Source: Hofstenia miamia
Taxonomy: Eukaryota > Xenacoelomorpha > Acoela
Direction: 5' to 3'
DNA: 64,000 bases
Assembly: GCA_004352715.1 (NCBI GenBank)
Contig: SCFE01000039.1
Span: 680,108 to 744,107 of the forward strand
Part shown: piece after piece, positions 12,909 to 25,127 of the stretch
Position numbering within the stretch: the stretch's first letter is position 1
How the letters are laid out: the number at the start of each line of letters is the position of its first letter
Translations under genes and position numbers: made by a program
Notes under the pieces: generated by a model
Told to the model about the DNA's origin: nothing
The model's input: the letters and a program-made list of their open reading frames with translations, nothing else
The model's database searches: none

Positions 12909-13056
12909 CTAAGCATGATATCATTTAAGTTATTTTAAGAGCATGCAATATTAAAATATATAAAGTGTAGTCTATTGTAAATATATTTAGTTTTTTACCG
13001 CATATTTGTACTGATGATGTTTTATTTAAACGAAACCGGTCTATCCTTTTCTTAGC
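12909..13056 (+). mobile_element. Solo 3' end of a Penelope-like element
   Basis: This segment aligns with 36075-36200, which directly follows a Penelope-like GIY-YIG relic. Shared landmarks in order are an ATGATATCAT / ATTATCATAA block, the identical GCATGCAATATTAAAA, a TATTGTAAATAT-like block, then an ATGAT-hairpin-GAAAC motif, then a (TA)n run. I infer that it is a leftover terminal region of the same family without its ORF. Confidence 0.5.
13011..13041 (+). ncRNA. Hammerhead-ribozyme-like core (Penelope-associated)
   Basis: CTGATGA is followed by T, a 4-bp hairpin (GTTT, loop TATTT, AAAC), then GAAAC and CGGTC. This is the order of conserved parts of a hammerhead: CUGAUGA, stem II, GAAA, short stem III, NUH cleavage triplet. 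Penelope-like elements are known to carry minimal hammerheads with a very short, partly palindromic stem III; CCGG here fits. Stem I supports only about three pairs, and one extra U precedes stem II, so activity is doubtful. Confidence 0.4.
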
Positions 13057-13066
13057 GTCTATGCTA

Positions 13067-13068
<2 letters not shown>

Positions 13069-13111
<43 letters not shown>
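13069..13111. repeat. (TA)n microsatellite
   Basis: About 21 TA units next to the Penelope-like end. Confidence 0.9.
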
Positions 13112-13114
<3 letters not shown>

Positions 13115-14505
13115 TACATACTTTATTGATAAAATGAACACTAAATAAAAATATCTTCCAACTTAACATTAGAACTTTCAAGTTTCTTGAATTTCCGCCA
13201 TGGTATTTGTAATTTTTATTCAAACAAGCTGCATTTGGAGTTAGAGCTAGGGTTAGGAAGTTAATTTGTCCGCATTGCACACTGAATACAACTTTGCATT
13301 TTGTTAAGCATAGATAAAGTTATTTAAATTCATTAGTACATCAATTTATTTAAAATAGTAAATTTCAGAAATCATATGCCATTCATATTGTAAGCGGGTG
13401 TCTAAATTCTTTACTTACAAATTGTAGTGCTAAATATTATAATACATTCGGCTATTTATTCAATTTGGGATACGAATAAAATTATATGCAGAAACTGCTT
13501 AGAATTTTTCATTCAGAAGAACATTGATGGATTAATTCTGCTTCGAGCAGTCTTTTAAAAATGTTGTTAGATAATGTCGCAGAATTAATATGCATTGCCG
13601 TGCAAAAATGAAACATTAAAGGAGTGCAAACATTAACGAGAGAGTAAAAATGATAGAAATCTTTGATTTAATTAAAAATACTGTGGTGCAATCTTTGTTT
13701 AACTAGATCTGTAAAAATTTATGCTGCACAAATATTGTTTGAATATGATATGCGCTATAAACAGGAAATGGCTAGATTTGTAATGTTTATGTGCATGTGA
13801 TATTTTAACAGGTTTCCACCTCCACCTTTTAATGTGAATGTGTCTATAAATTGTAAGTCGTAATTCATAAAACTTCCTGATATTGCGTCCAAGTTTGAAA
13901 CAGTTGTAAAAGGAAGCAGCTTGACTGTTTAATGGCCTAATATTATGATTCAATGATAGTAAATTTTATTGGGATTTATATATACTATAATTTTAATTAC
14001 CGTATTCATCTTTTGCCAATTCATAGTTCAAGAAACCATCATTAAAAACTCTTATTGTTTTACAAAGATTACATGTTTCTTCAAGAATGTTATTTGAAGT
14101 CTAATGAACAGCTTTCTATAATTTTTTTAAAAAATCCCACAGTGTTATATTATACATACCCATTAAATTTTTTCTGCGCTAAGAAGACTTGAAATTTCCT
14201 TTAATAATAATGATATGCGCGCTTATAAAAATAGAAAACAAAGCCTTTTTAATACTACTTGTTGTACATTTTAAGAGAAAATCTGAACATAGAGCAAATT
14301 GCTCAGCCATTTAAGGTCACTGAATTACTTAAAAGCATTATAATGGAGCTATTTGAAAAAATTTATTTTTGTTTGAAGAATTTTCCTGCTAAAATTAAAC
14401 GCTGAAAAAACTAACTGAGCACTATATAATAACAGGAGTAATTTGCGAATGCATACTTCTCGCATTTAACATTGACAATTAAATTCACGTATTTTTTGAA
14501 GTTAA
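13112..14505. other. AT-rich sequence without a recognised gene
   Basis: Only short low-complexity ORFs. A TTAGGG-like word occurs near 13243-13257 (GAGCTAGGGTTAGG). Confidence 0.6.
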
Positions 14506-14513
14506 TATATATG

Positions 14514-14545
<32 letters not shown>

Positions 14546-15575
14546 NNNNNNNNNNNNNNNNNNNNNNNNNNNNNNNNNNNNNNNNNNNNNNNNNNNNNNN
14601 NNNNNNNNNNNNNNNNNNNNNNNNNNNNNNNNNNNNNNNNNNNNNNNNNNNNNNNNNNNNNNNNNNNNNNNNNNNNNNNNNNNNNNNNNNNNNNNNNNNN
14701 NNNNNNNNNNNNNNNNNNNNNNNNNNNNNNNNNNNNNNNNNNNNNNNNNNNNNNNNNNNNNNNNNNNNNNNNNNNNNNNNNNNNNNNNNNNNNNNNNNNN
14801 NNNNNNNNNNNNNNNNNNNNNNNNNNNNNNNNNNNNNNNNNNNNNNNNNNNNNNNNNNNNNNNNNNNNNNNNNNNNNNNNNNNNNNNNNNNNNNNNNNNN
14901 NNNNNNNNNNNNNNNNNNNNNNNNNNNNNNNNNNNNNNNNNNNNNNNNNNNNNNNNNNNNNNNNNNNNNNNNNNNNNNNNNNNNNNNNNNNNNNNNNNNN
15001 NNNNNNNNNNNNNNNNNNNNNNNNNNNNNNNNNNNNNNNNNNNNNNNNNNNNNNNNNNNNNNNNNNNNNNNNNNNNNNNNNNNNNNNNNNNNNNNNNNNN
15101 NNNNNNNNNNNNNNNNNNNNNNNNNNNNNNNNNNNNNNNNNNNNNNNNNNNNNNNNNNNNNNNNNNNNNNNNNNNNNNNNNNNNNNNNNNNNNNNNNNNN
15201 NNNNNNNNNNNNNNNNNNNNNNNNNNNNNNNNNNNNNNNNNNNNNNNNNNNNNNNNNNNNNNNNNNNNNNNNNNNNNNNNNNNNNNNNNNNNNNNNNNNN
15301 NNNNNNNNNNNNNNNNNNNNNNNNNNNNNNNNNNNNNNNNNNNNNNNNNNNNNNNNNNNNNNNNNNNNNNNNNNNNNNNNNNNNNNNNNNNNNNNNNNNN
15401 NNNNNNNNNNNNNNNNNNNNNNNNNNNNNNNNNNNNNNNNNNNNNNNNNNNNNNNNNNNNNNNNNNNNNNNNNNNNNNNNNNNNNNNNNNNNNNNNNNNN
15501 NNNNNNNNNNNNNNNNNNNNNNNNNNNNNNNNNNNNNNNNNNNNNATATATATATATATATATATATACATACAT
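14506..15575. repeat. (TA)n tract containing a 1,000-N assembly gap
   Basis: TA repeats run into Ns on both sides (N 14546-15545, exactly 1,000). The round number suggests a placeholder gap. All long ORFs spanning it are artefacts of N translation. Confidence 0.95.
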
Positions 15576-16570
15576 ATACTAGTATCCCTCTCTCTAATAT
15601 GGATTTTTTCACAATACTGGGGAAAAATTTCCATAGTACAAAAAAGGAATCGCGTATTTTCACAGTGATTTTTTGCAATATTTTTAAAAATTGAAAGAAT
15701 CATAAAAATATTGTATGAAGGTAGAGGATACATAAACGAGATATCCTTGAAATTATCAAAATTTTATAAAGAAAAGGCAAAGCTTACAATTATATCCTAG
15801 TTTCATATTGTTGTATAATACAATAAATATAACACAACATACACACATGAAAATATATTGTTTTGACAAAAAGTTTATTCTATATTTTCTTGAAAAGTAT
15901 CAGGTTTCAAAGATGTTTGCTAACGGATCACGTCGGGTTCAAATATTAATGTCAATACATTTTCGGATCGTGTTGCGAGAACAGCGAGTTTTTCTGTTAA
16001 AGTCTGATTTGAAATTTGCCACAAGTTCAAAATTTAATACTAAGAAGGTTATGGTAAAAGCACTACATTTGGTATATAATTAGTTTACTTCAAAGTAAGA
16101 AATCTAATATACTGGAAAAACGTGATTGATTTAAGTAATATAACATGACATGCAATAAAAGTGACTGTCTCTGCAAGCCATGTTGTCTTAATGACTTAAA
16201 GAATGCTAAGTCAATGCTTTCGGCAATGAATTTGTTTTTTTGAATCAAATTGCCATTTACAAATATTTTGATTTCAATTTTCTGCGTTGTGTTTCACGTG
16301 TATAAAAAGGAAAGAAGGAAACTTTCATAAGATTCAATTGATTATTGTAATGACATTTAGTTCAAGAATGATGACAAAACAACCAGAAATGATTGAGAAG
16401 AATTGTGATTATGTCAACTCATATATTATATCTTGTTAATATTAACTTATCTCTTTCAAAAACTAGTGACAGCTGTTTCAGGAAAACTCTATGCAAGCTA
16501 TTATTCTAATTTTCAAATGATTATCACATTTAGTTATTCATTAACTTAACCCTGTTTGTTGTAATATATA

Positions 16571-16608
<38 letters not shown>

Positions 16609-18261
16609 TTCCTTAGTTCTTTTAATTTACAACCATTACTACATATGACTTATATCTAACTTCATTAATAACCAATATGTACGTGTTTCAACAGAACTGG
16701 GAAAACTAGAAATTTATCTATTTCTCTAATATTAAATGTTACACTGACATTTATGAAAATTAGACTCCTGAGAAACGAATGCAAATCTTAGTTCTGTTCT
16801 ATGAATGAATTTTAAATATTCAAAATATTGTATATTTTTTACTAAGTTGTACACACAGAAGTTCTATTCAGAAAGAAATTCACACTAATAATAATATTAA
16901 TGAAGAACTGTTCTTGATAAATACATGGAAATCCGTATGATTGATGTTGTATACTATTATATTTCCCAATTATTCCGTTCTTGTTTACTGCAAGACAATA
17001 GAATCAAAGACAAACTGATCAGATTATATTCCAATAGTCAACAAAAGAAATTTGTGAAAATGTGTAAAAATTTGAATATCATTAAAACAGTTATTCGACA
17101 TCTAATTTTCTTATTTATATGCATTTATTCCATGATGTTTAGGTGAAGTTTTTAAATATGCGGAAATGAAATGGGGAATATTGCGCCCCATTAAGTTATT
17201 AAAAGTTAATTACTATTCTAGGTGCGATGCGATTCATAGTATATATGTCATTCGCTCTCTTAAATTCGACCAATAACTTTTACTTTGAAAACTCATTGCT
17301 TGGGACTTTCCTTTTAATGGTTTTTTTCTGTTAACTGTTCAGTATTTAAACCCGTCTCCTCATTAATTTAAAATTTTACAGCACGCACTTCACCATCTAT
17401 CAAGGAAAGATATATTTCCTTTTTTAAGCTCTAGGCAGTGCTTGCAACAGTGATTGATAAGGCTAAAATTTTAAAATTTGAAGAGTAATACATGTAAACA
17501 GATACATTTGTTTAATTTGACGTTAAGGAATGAATTTGAGCTAGAAGGTTTCTTAAGATAACCAGAATTTTTTTGAGAATATACGCTAAAATTGACATTT
17601 TTAAAAATTGGAATTTTCTGTTAGAAATCAAGCAGTATTTACAAGAAAATCAAAATCAATAATGAACTGGAGAAATATGTGCATCCACAGCAAAGCAGGC
17701 GAAAGTTTAGCAAGAATTAATCAGTATTAAAAAAAATTCTAAATTTTGACTATTATGTTTCAATTTTGACATATTTCTTACATAAATTATTAAGAATTTT
17801 CATCGTTAAAAATACCCTCGTAATTATCAATTCAAGGGAAGGAATATAGTTGGCGCATTAAAAATTATACCAGCTAGTATTTTTATTACGTCGTCATCAA
17901 AACTTGGGGAATTCTTTGAAATATTGGGTTTAGCGACTTAAAATCATTGGAACTTGCTAGAATCCATTTCTAAGATATTCTGATTTTTGCTGACTATGCA
18001 TACATTTTTTTTCACAAAATCTCCTCCTCCCCCCCACGATGAATAAAATTAAGATATTCGGACCCATTCGTGTCTAGAAAAGAATGTATCGTAGCAAAAA
18101 ATATTATTAATTACACACTGAAACATCATCAAAGTTTTTGTGGTTGATCCGCATATGCTTTGTCATAAAATAAAGAAAGTATTTTTTCTAATGAGATGAC
18201 TGTGTATTTAATTTTGTTTTAAAGAAATATCAAATTGCAATAGCATTTAAAATATTTTAAA
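15576..18261. other. AT-rich sequence without a recognised gene
   Basis: A CpG-richer patch at 15902-16020 lies in a 91-codon plus-strand ORF (GSRRVQILMSIHFRIVLREQ) that I do not recognise. It could be an exon or an old insert. At 17382-17453 a TTTACAG acceptor precedes 23 open codons (HALHHLSRKDIFPFLSSRQC...) and a stop, too little to call. A (TA)n run is at 16564-16605. Confidence 0.5.
16564..16605. repeat. (TA)n microsatellite
   Basis: TA run with one C interruption. Confidence 0.9.
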
Positions 18262-18293
18262 GTATATATATATATATATATATATATATTTAC

Positions 18294-18326
<33 letters not shown>

Positions 18327-18330
18327 CATT
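18262..18330. repeat. (TA)n with TACATA variants
   Basis: TA run passing into repeated ATACAT words. Confidence 0.9.
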
Positions 18331-19300
18331 TTGAGTGCTTCACAATTACCCAGGTCACAATGGACAATATATAGTAATTCCTATACATTTAAAATTTCAA
18401 AATGGCTAAAATAAATATGGTCGCAAATATAAAACATTATGGATCTAGTGTGAAATTCGAAATGTTAAAGGCTCATTCATAGTGTGATAGTTAAGTAATG
18501 CTTAATCCCGGAATTGAAATGATGTCCGGGAATAGGACTCGTGGGTTACGTTACGCATATCCTAAATTCTATGTAAACCATTGTATAATTTTGTTGATTT
18601 GTATATGCAAGCCTAAGAAAATCATCTCATTCTAAATGAAAATTTATTAACATCCAATTGAACGTTATTCCATGTACGTCAGTAGTCAGTGCATACATAG
18701 ATCAAAGCAGAATTAGTTCACAAATTTCTATTTACTGGAACAATACAGTTATTTATTTCCGACTGTGCTATTTGCAATAAGCGTTTAATGACGACTTTAT
18801 GTAAATTTTCTTCTAGTTATAATTGTTATATCTTAAATTTAATGTGTACTACTCCGTTGACAGTTCATTTTTAAAATCGGACAGCATTTCTCCGATCGTA
18901 CTTTTTACTTAAATAGCAAGTTTCTTCGAATTAAAAACGTTTCTAAGAGAGCAAGTAGCTCAATTACTTAGACTGGTAAACGCAAAGACTGTCATTTCCT
19001 CACCTGATTTCAATGAAATATCATGACACATGCTATTTAGAAATTGATATTAGTTAATGAAGACCATCCAATACTTCTTAGAAAAAGTGTTCGTTAATTG
19101 ACAGACAAAAACGGCGGCATGGAAATAATTTTCTTAACAATGTTAATAAATATAAATATTGTTACTATGATAAATTTATGCAAGTTTCGTTATGTAAAGA
19201 TTAATAGAACTTTGCTTGCAGCTTAGATTCGTTGTAGAGTACTAAATGCGGTAAACGCATATATTTTTCTGGGAGCCCATGTAACTATTACCAGCTGAAA
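18331..19300. other. AT-rich sequence; one short GC-richer ORF
   Basis: A 45-codon plus-strand ORF at 18498-18635 starts MLNPGIEMMSGNRTRGLRYA, in a local patch of higher G+C, and has an internal TAT|GTAAAC donor-like site. It is unrecognised and unsupported. Nothing else was seen. Confidence 0.4.
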
Positions 19301-19581
19301 TTTTAAAGTTCCTTCAAGTTCTTATACGAATTTTTATTAATGGCACTATTATTAGAAAAAAATCCATTTGGATTTTTAGATAACATTGGAACTGTTGCCT
19401 TCTAATTTGCAGGGAATACTTAAGAATTGGTCATTAACTTAAGCAAGNTTTTAAAGTTCCTTCAAGTTCTTATACGAATTTTTATTAATGGCACTATTAT
19501 TAGAAAAAAATCCATTTGGATTTTTAGATAACATTCTAATTAGCAGGGAATACTTAAGAATTGGTCATTAACTTAAGCAAG
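19301..19581 (+). repeat. Tandem direct duplication split by a single N
   Basis: Copy 1 (19301-19447, 147 bp) and copy 2 (19449-19581, 133 bp) are nearly identical. Copy 2 lacks 14 bp (around GGAACTGTTGCC) and has a T-to-A change (ATTTGCAGGG versus ATTAGCAGGG). The N at 19448 sits exactly between them. This is what results when two overlapping contig ends from different alleles are abutted rather than merged. Confidence 0.85.
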
Positions 19582-21266
19582 GCTTTTTTTAACTTTCAGT
19601 CTGGGATGCAATGTGTTAGTGGAATTGAGAATGGATCTTGGTCTTTGAAAACAAGGTTAGTAAACCATATTCAACAATGGAATATTTTAAAAACACAACC
19701 TGAATTTTTTCAAAATATAGTGAAACTTTTTGAATTCTTATAAGGACTTGAAAGGTTAAGCTTGTATCAGTTCGAAGGGCAACAATCTGTCGAAAGTTGC
19801 TTTACCTTTCCGATACCGAAGCTTTTTATTAGCATCTGACTTATAGAAATGAGATCATCCAAAAGACAGTTACTATTACTTTTAATGCTTCATACCAGTT
19901 GCTGATCCCCCTCATAAATATATTTTATATATTTGACTTAAATCAACTATCCCCTTTGAATGCTTTGCATTTAAGTGAAATGTGTCTATTTCATAAAAAG
20001 GTAGGCTTGGGCACCTTTTTAATCTAGAATCTCAAAGTTAAGCTGAGCAGAATTTTGGCCCTATGCAAAGTCTCAAGTTCTAAACCCAAGTTTTTGTAAA
20101 TAATTCATATCAAAGCATCATATAATTAGCAAATGAAAATGCATCCTATTCTACCAAAAATTTTATCCAGAAAACCAATGCTTAGTAAGGAAATGAAGTT
20201 ATTAATATAGAATTGAACAGTGGAACCAAGCACCGAGGTACACTATTAAATTTGAATTTAGTAATTTTTGTGTAGTGATTATTACTATTTATAATAAATG
20301 CAGTTCCTCTTCAATTAAATTAATACACATGTAAGGAAATAAAAATTTCTGTTAACCTCCTTCACTATTACTCAATCACCATTTTAATGCAGTCACCTTC
20401 TTCTATACACTTTTTGAAAAGCCAACTATATTTAATGCTACAATTAGTAGAAATAGCAAATATCTGATATCGAATAATTTTTTTGGAAGAAAATTTAAAT
20501 TTTATGAATTGCAATGATTTTGTAGTTAAAATTGACTGAAGACAGAATTTATCATTGATTTTTCCAGTGATGTAGACAGTGTCTTACATCGAATGGGATT
20601 CAATAAATTTAATAAGCGAAATTCGCTTTCACGAATCTGTAATGATGCCTAAGTCCGTGTATTTGGGTTCACAGTGTAGTCAACATGTGTTGCAAGAATC
20701 TAGAACATATAGGTTAATTGGTTGACTATCTACATATCGGCAAACACACAGAGAAAATTGACATCAATTTTCAAGAATTTAATTTCGGAAACTTATAAAT
20801 TAATATTACGCTTCCAATTTTGTATATATGGTGCATATAAGCTATATTCAACGCCTCCTTTTAATTGTATCTATATAGATTATACAAAAAAATTATGCCA
20901 AAGTCCAGCCCATATTAATCTCTGGATGTAACTCGGAGATACTATGACGTTAGCTGTCTGAACAAAATTTTCTCAAAAAATAGAAAAAATACACAATTAA
21001 ACCTAAATATTAATTCAAGCAAAGCAAAATATTTCTGCATATTCTGTGTATATGCTTATACAAACAAACCTTGGACAATGCAAATTTTATTAAAATTTAA
21101 TGTTACCTACTCCTTAATATATAAATCTCTCTATGCATATGAAGTTTCGAATTGATAGAATGTACGAATTTCATAAGTTCTTTATAAGTACAAGCAGATA
21201 TCTTAGGCTGCAAGTTGGGTTTAATTTCATTAGGCTTACAAACAATGAAATCCATGTGCACATAGT
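19582..21266. other. AT-rich sequence without a recognised gene
   Basis: Only short ORFs; no repeat family recognised. Confidence 0.6.
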
Positions 21267-21870
21267 ATGCATATATATATANNNNNNNNNNNNNNNNNNN
21301 NNNNNNNNNNNNNNNNNNNNNNNNNNNNNNNNNNNNNNNNNNNNNNNNNNNNNNNNNNNNNNNNNNNNNNNNNNNNNNNNNNNNNNNNNNNNNNNNNNNN
21401 NNNNNNNNNNNNNNNNNNNNNNNNNNNNNNNNNNNNNNNNNNNNNNNNNNNNNNNNNNNNNNNNNNNNNNNNNNNNNNNNNNNNNNNNNNNNNNNNNNNN
21501 NNNNNNNNNNNNNNNNNNNNNNNNNNNNNNNNNNNNNNNNNNNNNNNNNNNNNNNNNNNNNNNNNNNNNNNNNNNNNNNNNNNNNNNNNNNNNNNNNNNN
21601 NNNNNNNNNNNNNNNNNNNNNNNNNNNNNNNNNNNNNNNNNNNNNNNNNNNNNNNNNNNNNNNNNNNNNNNNNNNNNNNNNNNNNNNNNNNNNNNNNNNN
21701 NNNNNNNNNNNNNNNNNNNNNNNNNNNNNNNNNNNNNNNNNNNNNNNNNNNNNNNNNNNNNNNNNNNNNNNNNNNNNNNNNNNNNNNNNNNNNNNNNNNN
21801 NNNNNNNNNNNATATATATATATATGTATATATACAACTGCATGTAAAATTTCTTAACACAAATTATATG

Positions 21871-21902
<32 letters not shown>
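21267..21902. repeat. (TA)n tract containing a 530-N assembly gap
   Basis: TA repeats border Ns at 21282-21811; a second TA run lies at 21870-21902. Unlike the other two gaps this one is not a round number, so it may be a size estimate. Confidence 0.95.
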
Positions 21903-22717
21903 ATTTGCATTGAAAAATTTTTACAAATATAACATAAAACTTAACCTAGGAATATACATTGTAGTAAAATATTAATATTTAATACTGCTTATAAATCGTG
22001 GCCATGCTATGCTCGACAAAAATTGCATTTGCTAAAATAAATGTATTATTTGCTATAATTTTTTTCCTAATTTGCTATATTTAGAGTTGAAACAAAATTA
22101 TCAAGTGACAAATGTCCCATTCAAATTTCTAAAAATACCTACTGCATGGATTATGATAATTAAACACCATGAAGTAATTTATGTAGTGATTATGGAGGAT
22201 AATTAATAAAAAATTTGATTAACTCCATTGTAAAATTTAGGGAAAATTTAATTATTTACTTGCAGCTAAAGCTCGTTGATGGCTGACATGCGACTAAAAA
22301 ATTGCTACAATACCTTGTACTAGAGAAATTTATTGCTGGATAGCAAATTTTTGCTTTATTGCGTAGATTAATTTCAACCAATCACAAAAATGATTAATTA
22401 ATCCGTGGTCATGCTTTGTTATTGAGAAAAATTTCCGATTTGTGAAATTAAAATTGGTATGAAATTGCCTTGACGCTACCAATTATATTTTTCTCTATGT
22501 TTATAATTACTTAAACTGAAAAATATTTCCTAAGCAATGTTAATTTGGGAAAAAATCCAATTCGATTATCAAAACGACAACATTAAGTATCTTAACTGGT
22601 TATTTCGAAAAATAGTAATAAAATTCTACACGAAAATAATTATGACACCAATAACATGGTATTATATTTAATAGAAACATCTTTTCCAATTTTATGATTT
22701 TAAACAAATGTTCTTAC
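21903..22717. other. AT-rich sequence; possible intron
   Basis: If the exon at 22718-22767 is real, this is its first intron on the minus strand. A 34-bp patch at 22260-22293 has an acceptor (CAATTTTTTAG) and a GTAAAT donor and reads SHVSHQRALAA, but its phase does not fit the upstream exon. Confidence 0.4.
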
Positions 22718-22767
22718 CTTAATATGTAATTCCTTAGTGCATGGCGGGGACATTTTAAAAGCGACAT
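22718..22767 (-). CDS. Candidate first coding exon (17-residue N-terminus)
   Basis: On the minus strand, AAACATGTCG gives a start codon in good context. Sixteen codons (MSLLKCPRHALRNYIL) plus two bases run to ATTAAG|GTAAGA, a consensus donor. The peptide is basic and lacks acidic residues, as mitochondrial presequences are. The upstream 150 bp is locally rich in CpG (GACGGCGCAAG near 22810; AGCGACACCTAGCGC near 22926-22940), as expected at a transcription start. No following exon was identified, and the donor could occur by chance. Confidence 0.35.
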
Positions 22768-22945
22768 GTTTCATATATAAATATAAGCAATACCTTTAAA
22801 TTCACACTTGCGCCGTCATTACACGAGAATTTCCACAGTTGCTTCAATTATCGAACTGTTTGTAAAAGTTTTGTATTAATTGAGATTCCTTTTTATTTTT
22901 AATAGAAAATGCTTCTAAAATTTTAAAGCGACACCTAGCGCTTCT
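22768..22945 (-). promoter_or_regulatory. Candidate promoter/5' UTR with a CTCF-like word
   Basis: Reverse strand contains GCGCTAGGTGTCGCT, one base from the core of the CTCF consensus (CTAGGTGGCGCT), in a short CpG-bearing patch upstream of the candidate exon at 22718-22767. The function is inferred from position only. Confidence 0.25.
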
Positions 22946-23358
22946 TAATTCGAATGAAGCAATCAATTCGTACACCAAGGTAGGAAATGATTAGTTCCTT
23001 CCAATCGGAAATACTAAATTATTAAACGATGACTTTTGAAGGAGGATATTTTCTATTGGTGAAAAATTAATATCAAACATCAGGCGAAACTCTGTTTATT
23101 AAAGTTGTACTCGCATAAGACTCTGAAACCTCATTAAGTCTCTCATTATTGATATGATATTTTGATTCATTATATCCTAATTTTGGCAAGTGAATCAAAT
23201 TTTTCATATTTACAGTTTCTGAATTTTGAAAACCCAACCACGAGTGTTTTTGCAGTTCTGGAGATAATATAATTATGTACATTGATGTTGACATTTTTAA
23301 TATTGAAATAAGCCCTATACCATAACTGAATATCAGGAGAAATTCGGGAGCAGTTACC

Positions 23359-24159
23359 NTATTATTGTCGCTAAGTAGGCATTGTCTATTAAAGTGGAAT
23401 GTTCGCAATTTCTTTCTGAATTTCTTGTAATTTTTTTCAAATTTAATTTCTCTATTTAAGTTATTCCATAATTTAGTTGCTGTGTGGTGAAAACTATTAA
23501 AATATTTGTCCAACCATAAAAATGTTTGAGACCGTTTAATTTAATATACTGCTTTAAAAACGAAATTGCGGCTTGACCAAATTTGAATTTAAATAATATT
23601 TATAACATATGCATCTGAATTTGATAATAAGGAGATAGCATTTTGTATTTTAATCGTTAATCGGATGCATTTTCATGTTTTTGTGCAAAATTGAGTACTT
23701 TAAGGGACCAATTAAAAGTTTGAGACAGGAGGATAAGATGTTTTGAATTAATATTTGTAAAGATGAATGAGCAATATTGAAATTGTGAAAGGCAGAGTGC
23801 ATTTATTAATTGTTTGTGGTACGTATTTGAAATATTTCTGAGATGATAAAGATACCTAACTCCCGAAGCCATTTTTTAATTTTGGCCATGAAGAATTGTT
23901 CGAAATTTAAATCATTGTCAATTTCAACCCCTAAATAGTTAAAAGATTCGCTTTTTCCTATATTGGTACATTATTTAATTTAAGTTCTATATTTTTGTGA
24001 ATTTCTGTTTGTCAAAAATCCAAAACTATCCAGCAATTACATGATATTTTAAATATTGTTCTATTTTAATTTACAGTGCCTGCAATGATCAATCAAATGC
24101 TATTTAAGTTTAAAATATTGCATTCAAGTATTTTACTATATGAAACAGATTTTTATCAT
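23359..24159 (-). mobile_element. LINE 3' fragment (reverse transcriptase C-terminal region), copy A
   Basis: Minus-strand frames in order read NYLGVEIDNDLNFEQFFMAK, then KMASGVRYLYHLRNIS, then LINALCLSQFQYCSFIF, and after a decayed stretch HHTATKLWNNLNREIKF. This is the usual tail of LINE reverse transcriptases: the 'YLGv.id..l.f..h' block, the thumb, the 'l....i.p.f.YcS.if' block and the C-terminal 'KLWN.L' block. Stops and frameshifts break it. It begins right after the N at 23359 and is repeated at 24328-25127 with about two differences in 799 bp. Confidence 0.7.
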
Positions 24160-24327
24160 AAGCATAAGGAATTTTTCATTTTTATGAAATAGAGATTCAA
24201 AGCAATTTATTGCTACATGAAAAACGGTACAAAAGTACAAAAAGCTATTTACAAAAATAATAAATATATATAATATAAAAGGTGTGTGTGTGCTTTGTGT
24301 GTGCATTTTATACAAAATTTTCAAATG
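24160..24327 (-). mobile_element. LINE 3' UTR / tail between the two copies
   Basis: This spacer carries AGCAATTTATTGC, then (TA)-rich and GTGTGTG words. The same order occurs at 43217-43340 beside another copy of this LINE. I infer that it is the 3' end of the element, on the minus strand. Confidence 0.45.
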
Positions 24328-25127
24328 TATTATTGTCGCTAAGTAGGCATTGTCTATTAAAGTGGAATGTTCGCAATTTCTTTCTGAATTTCTTGTAATT
24401 TTTTTCAAATTTAATTTCTCTATTTAAGTTATTCCATAATTTAGTTGCTGTGTGGTGAAAACTATTAAAATATTTGTCCAACCATAAAAATGTTTGAGAC
24501 CGTTTAATTTAATATACTGCTTTAAAAACGAAATTGCGGCTTGACCAAATTTGAATTTAAATAATATTTATAACATATGCATCTGAATTTGATAATAAGG
24601 AGATAGCATTTTGTATTTTAATCGTTAATCGGATGCATTTTCATGTTTTTGTGCAAAATTGAGTACTTTAAGGGACCAATTAAAAGTTTGAGACAGGAGG
24701 ATAAGATGTTTTGAATTAATATTTGTAAAGATGAATGAGCAATATTGAAATTGTGAAAGGCAGAGTGCATTTATTAATTGTTTGTGGTACGTATTTGAAA
24801 TATTTCTGAGATGATAAAGATACCTAACTCCCGAAGCCATTTTTTAATTTTGGCCATGAAGAATTGTTCGAAATTTAAATCATTGTCAATTTCAACACCT
24901 AAATAGTTAAAAGATTCACTTTTTCCTATATTGGTACATTATTTAATTTAAGTTCTATATTTTTGTGAATTTCTGTTTGTCAAAAATCCAAAACTATCCA
25001 GCAATTACATGATATTTTAAATATTGTTCTATTTTAATTTACAGTGCCTGCAATGATCAATCAAATGCTATTTAAGTTTAAAATATTGCATTCAAGTATT
25101 TTACTATATGAAACAGATTTTTATCAT
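24328..25127 (-). mobile_element. LINE 3' fragment, copy B
   Basis: Same sequence as copy A at an offset of 968 bp, including the 71-codon ORF beginning MASGVRYLYHLRNISNTYHK (24840-24625). Visible differences are CAACCCC/CAACACC and ATTCGC/ATTCAC. Such identity in a decayed element points to a very recent duplication or an assembly artefact. Confidence 0.75.

Noticed and set aside
12925-13280. ORFs rich in YIYIYI at 12925-13119 and 13059-13280
   Set aside because: They are translation of a TA microsatellite with short random ends.
14411-15733. Long ORFs of up to 440 codons across the gap, also at 21.1-21.9 and 27.2-28.3 kb
   Set aside because: They consist of translated Ns flanked by Tyr-Ile runs from TA repeats.
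18949-19018. tRNA-like AGTAGCTCAATTACTTAGAC word
   Set aside because: The cloverleaf does not form; the acceptor and anticodon arms are absent.
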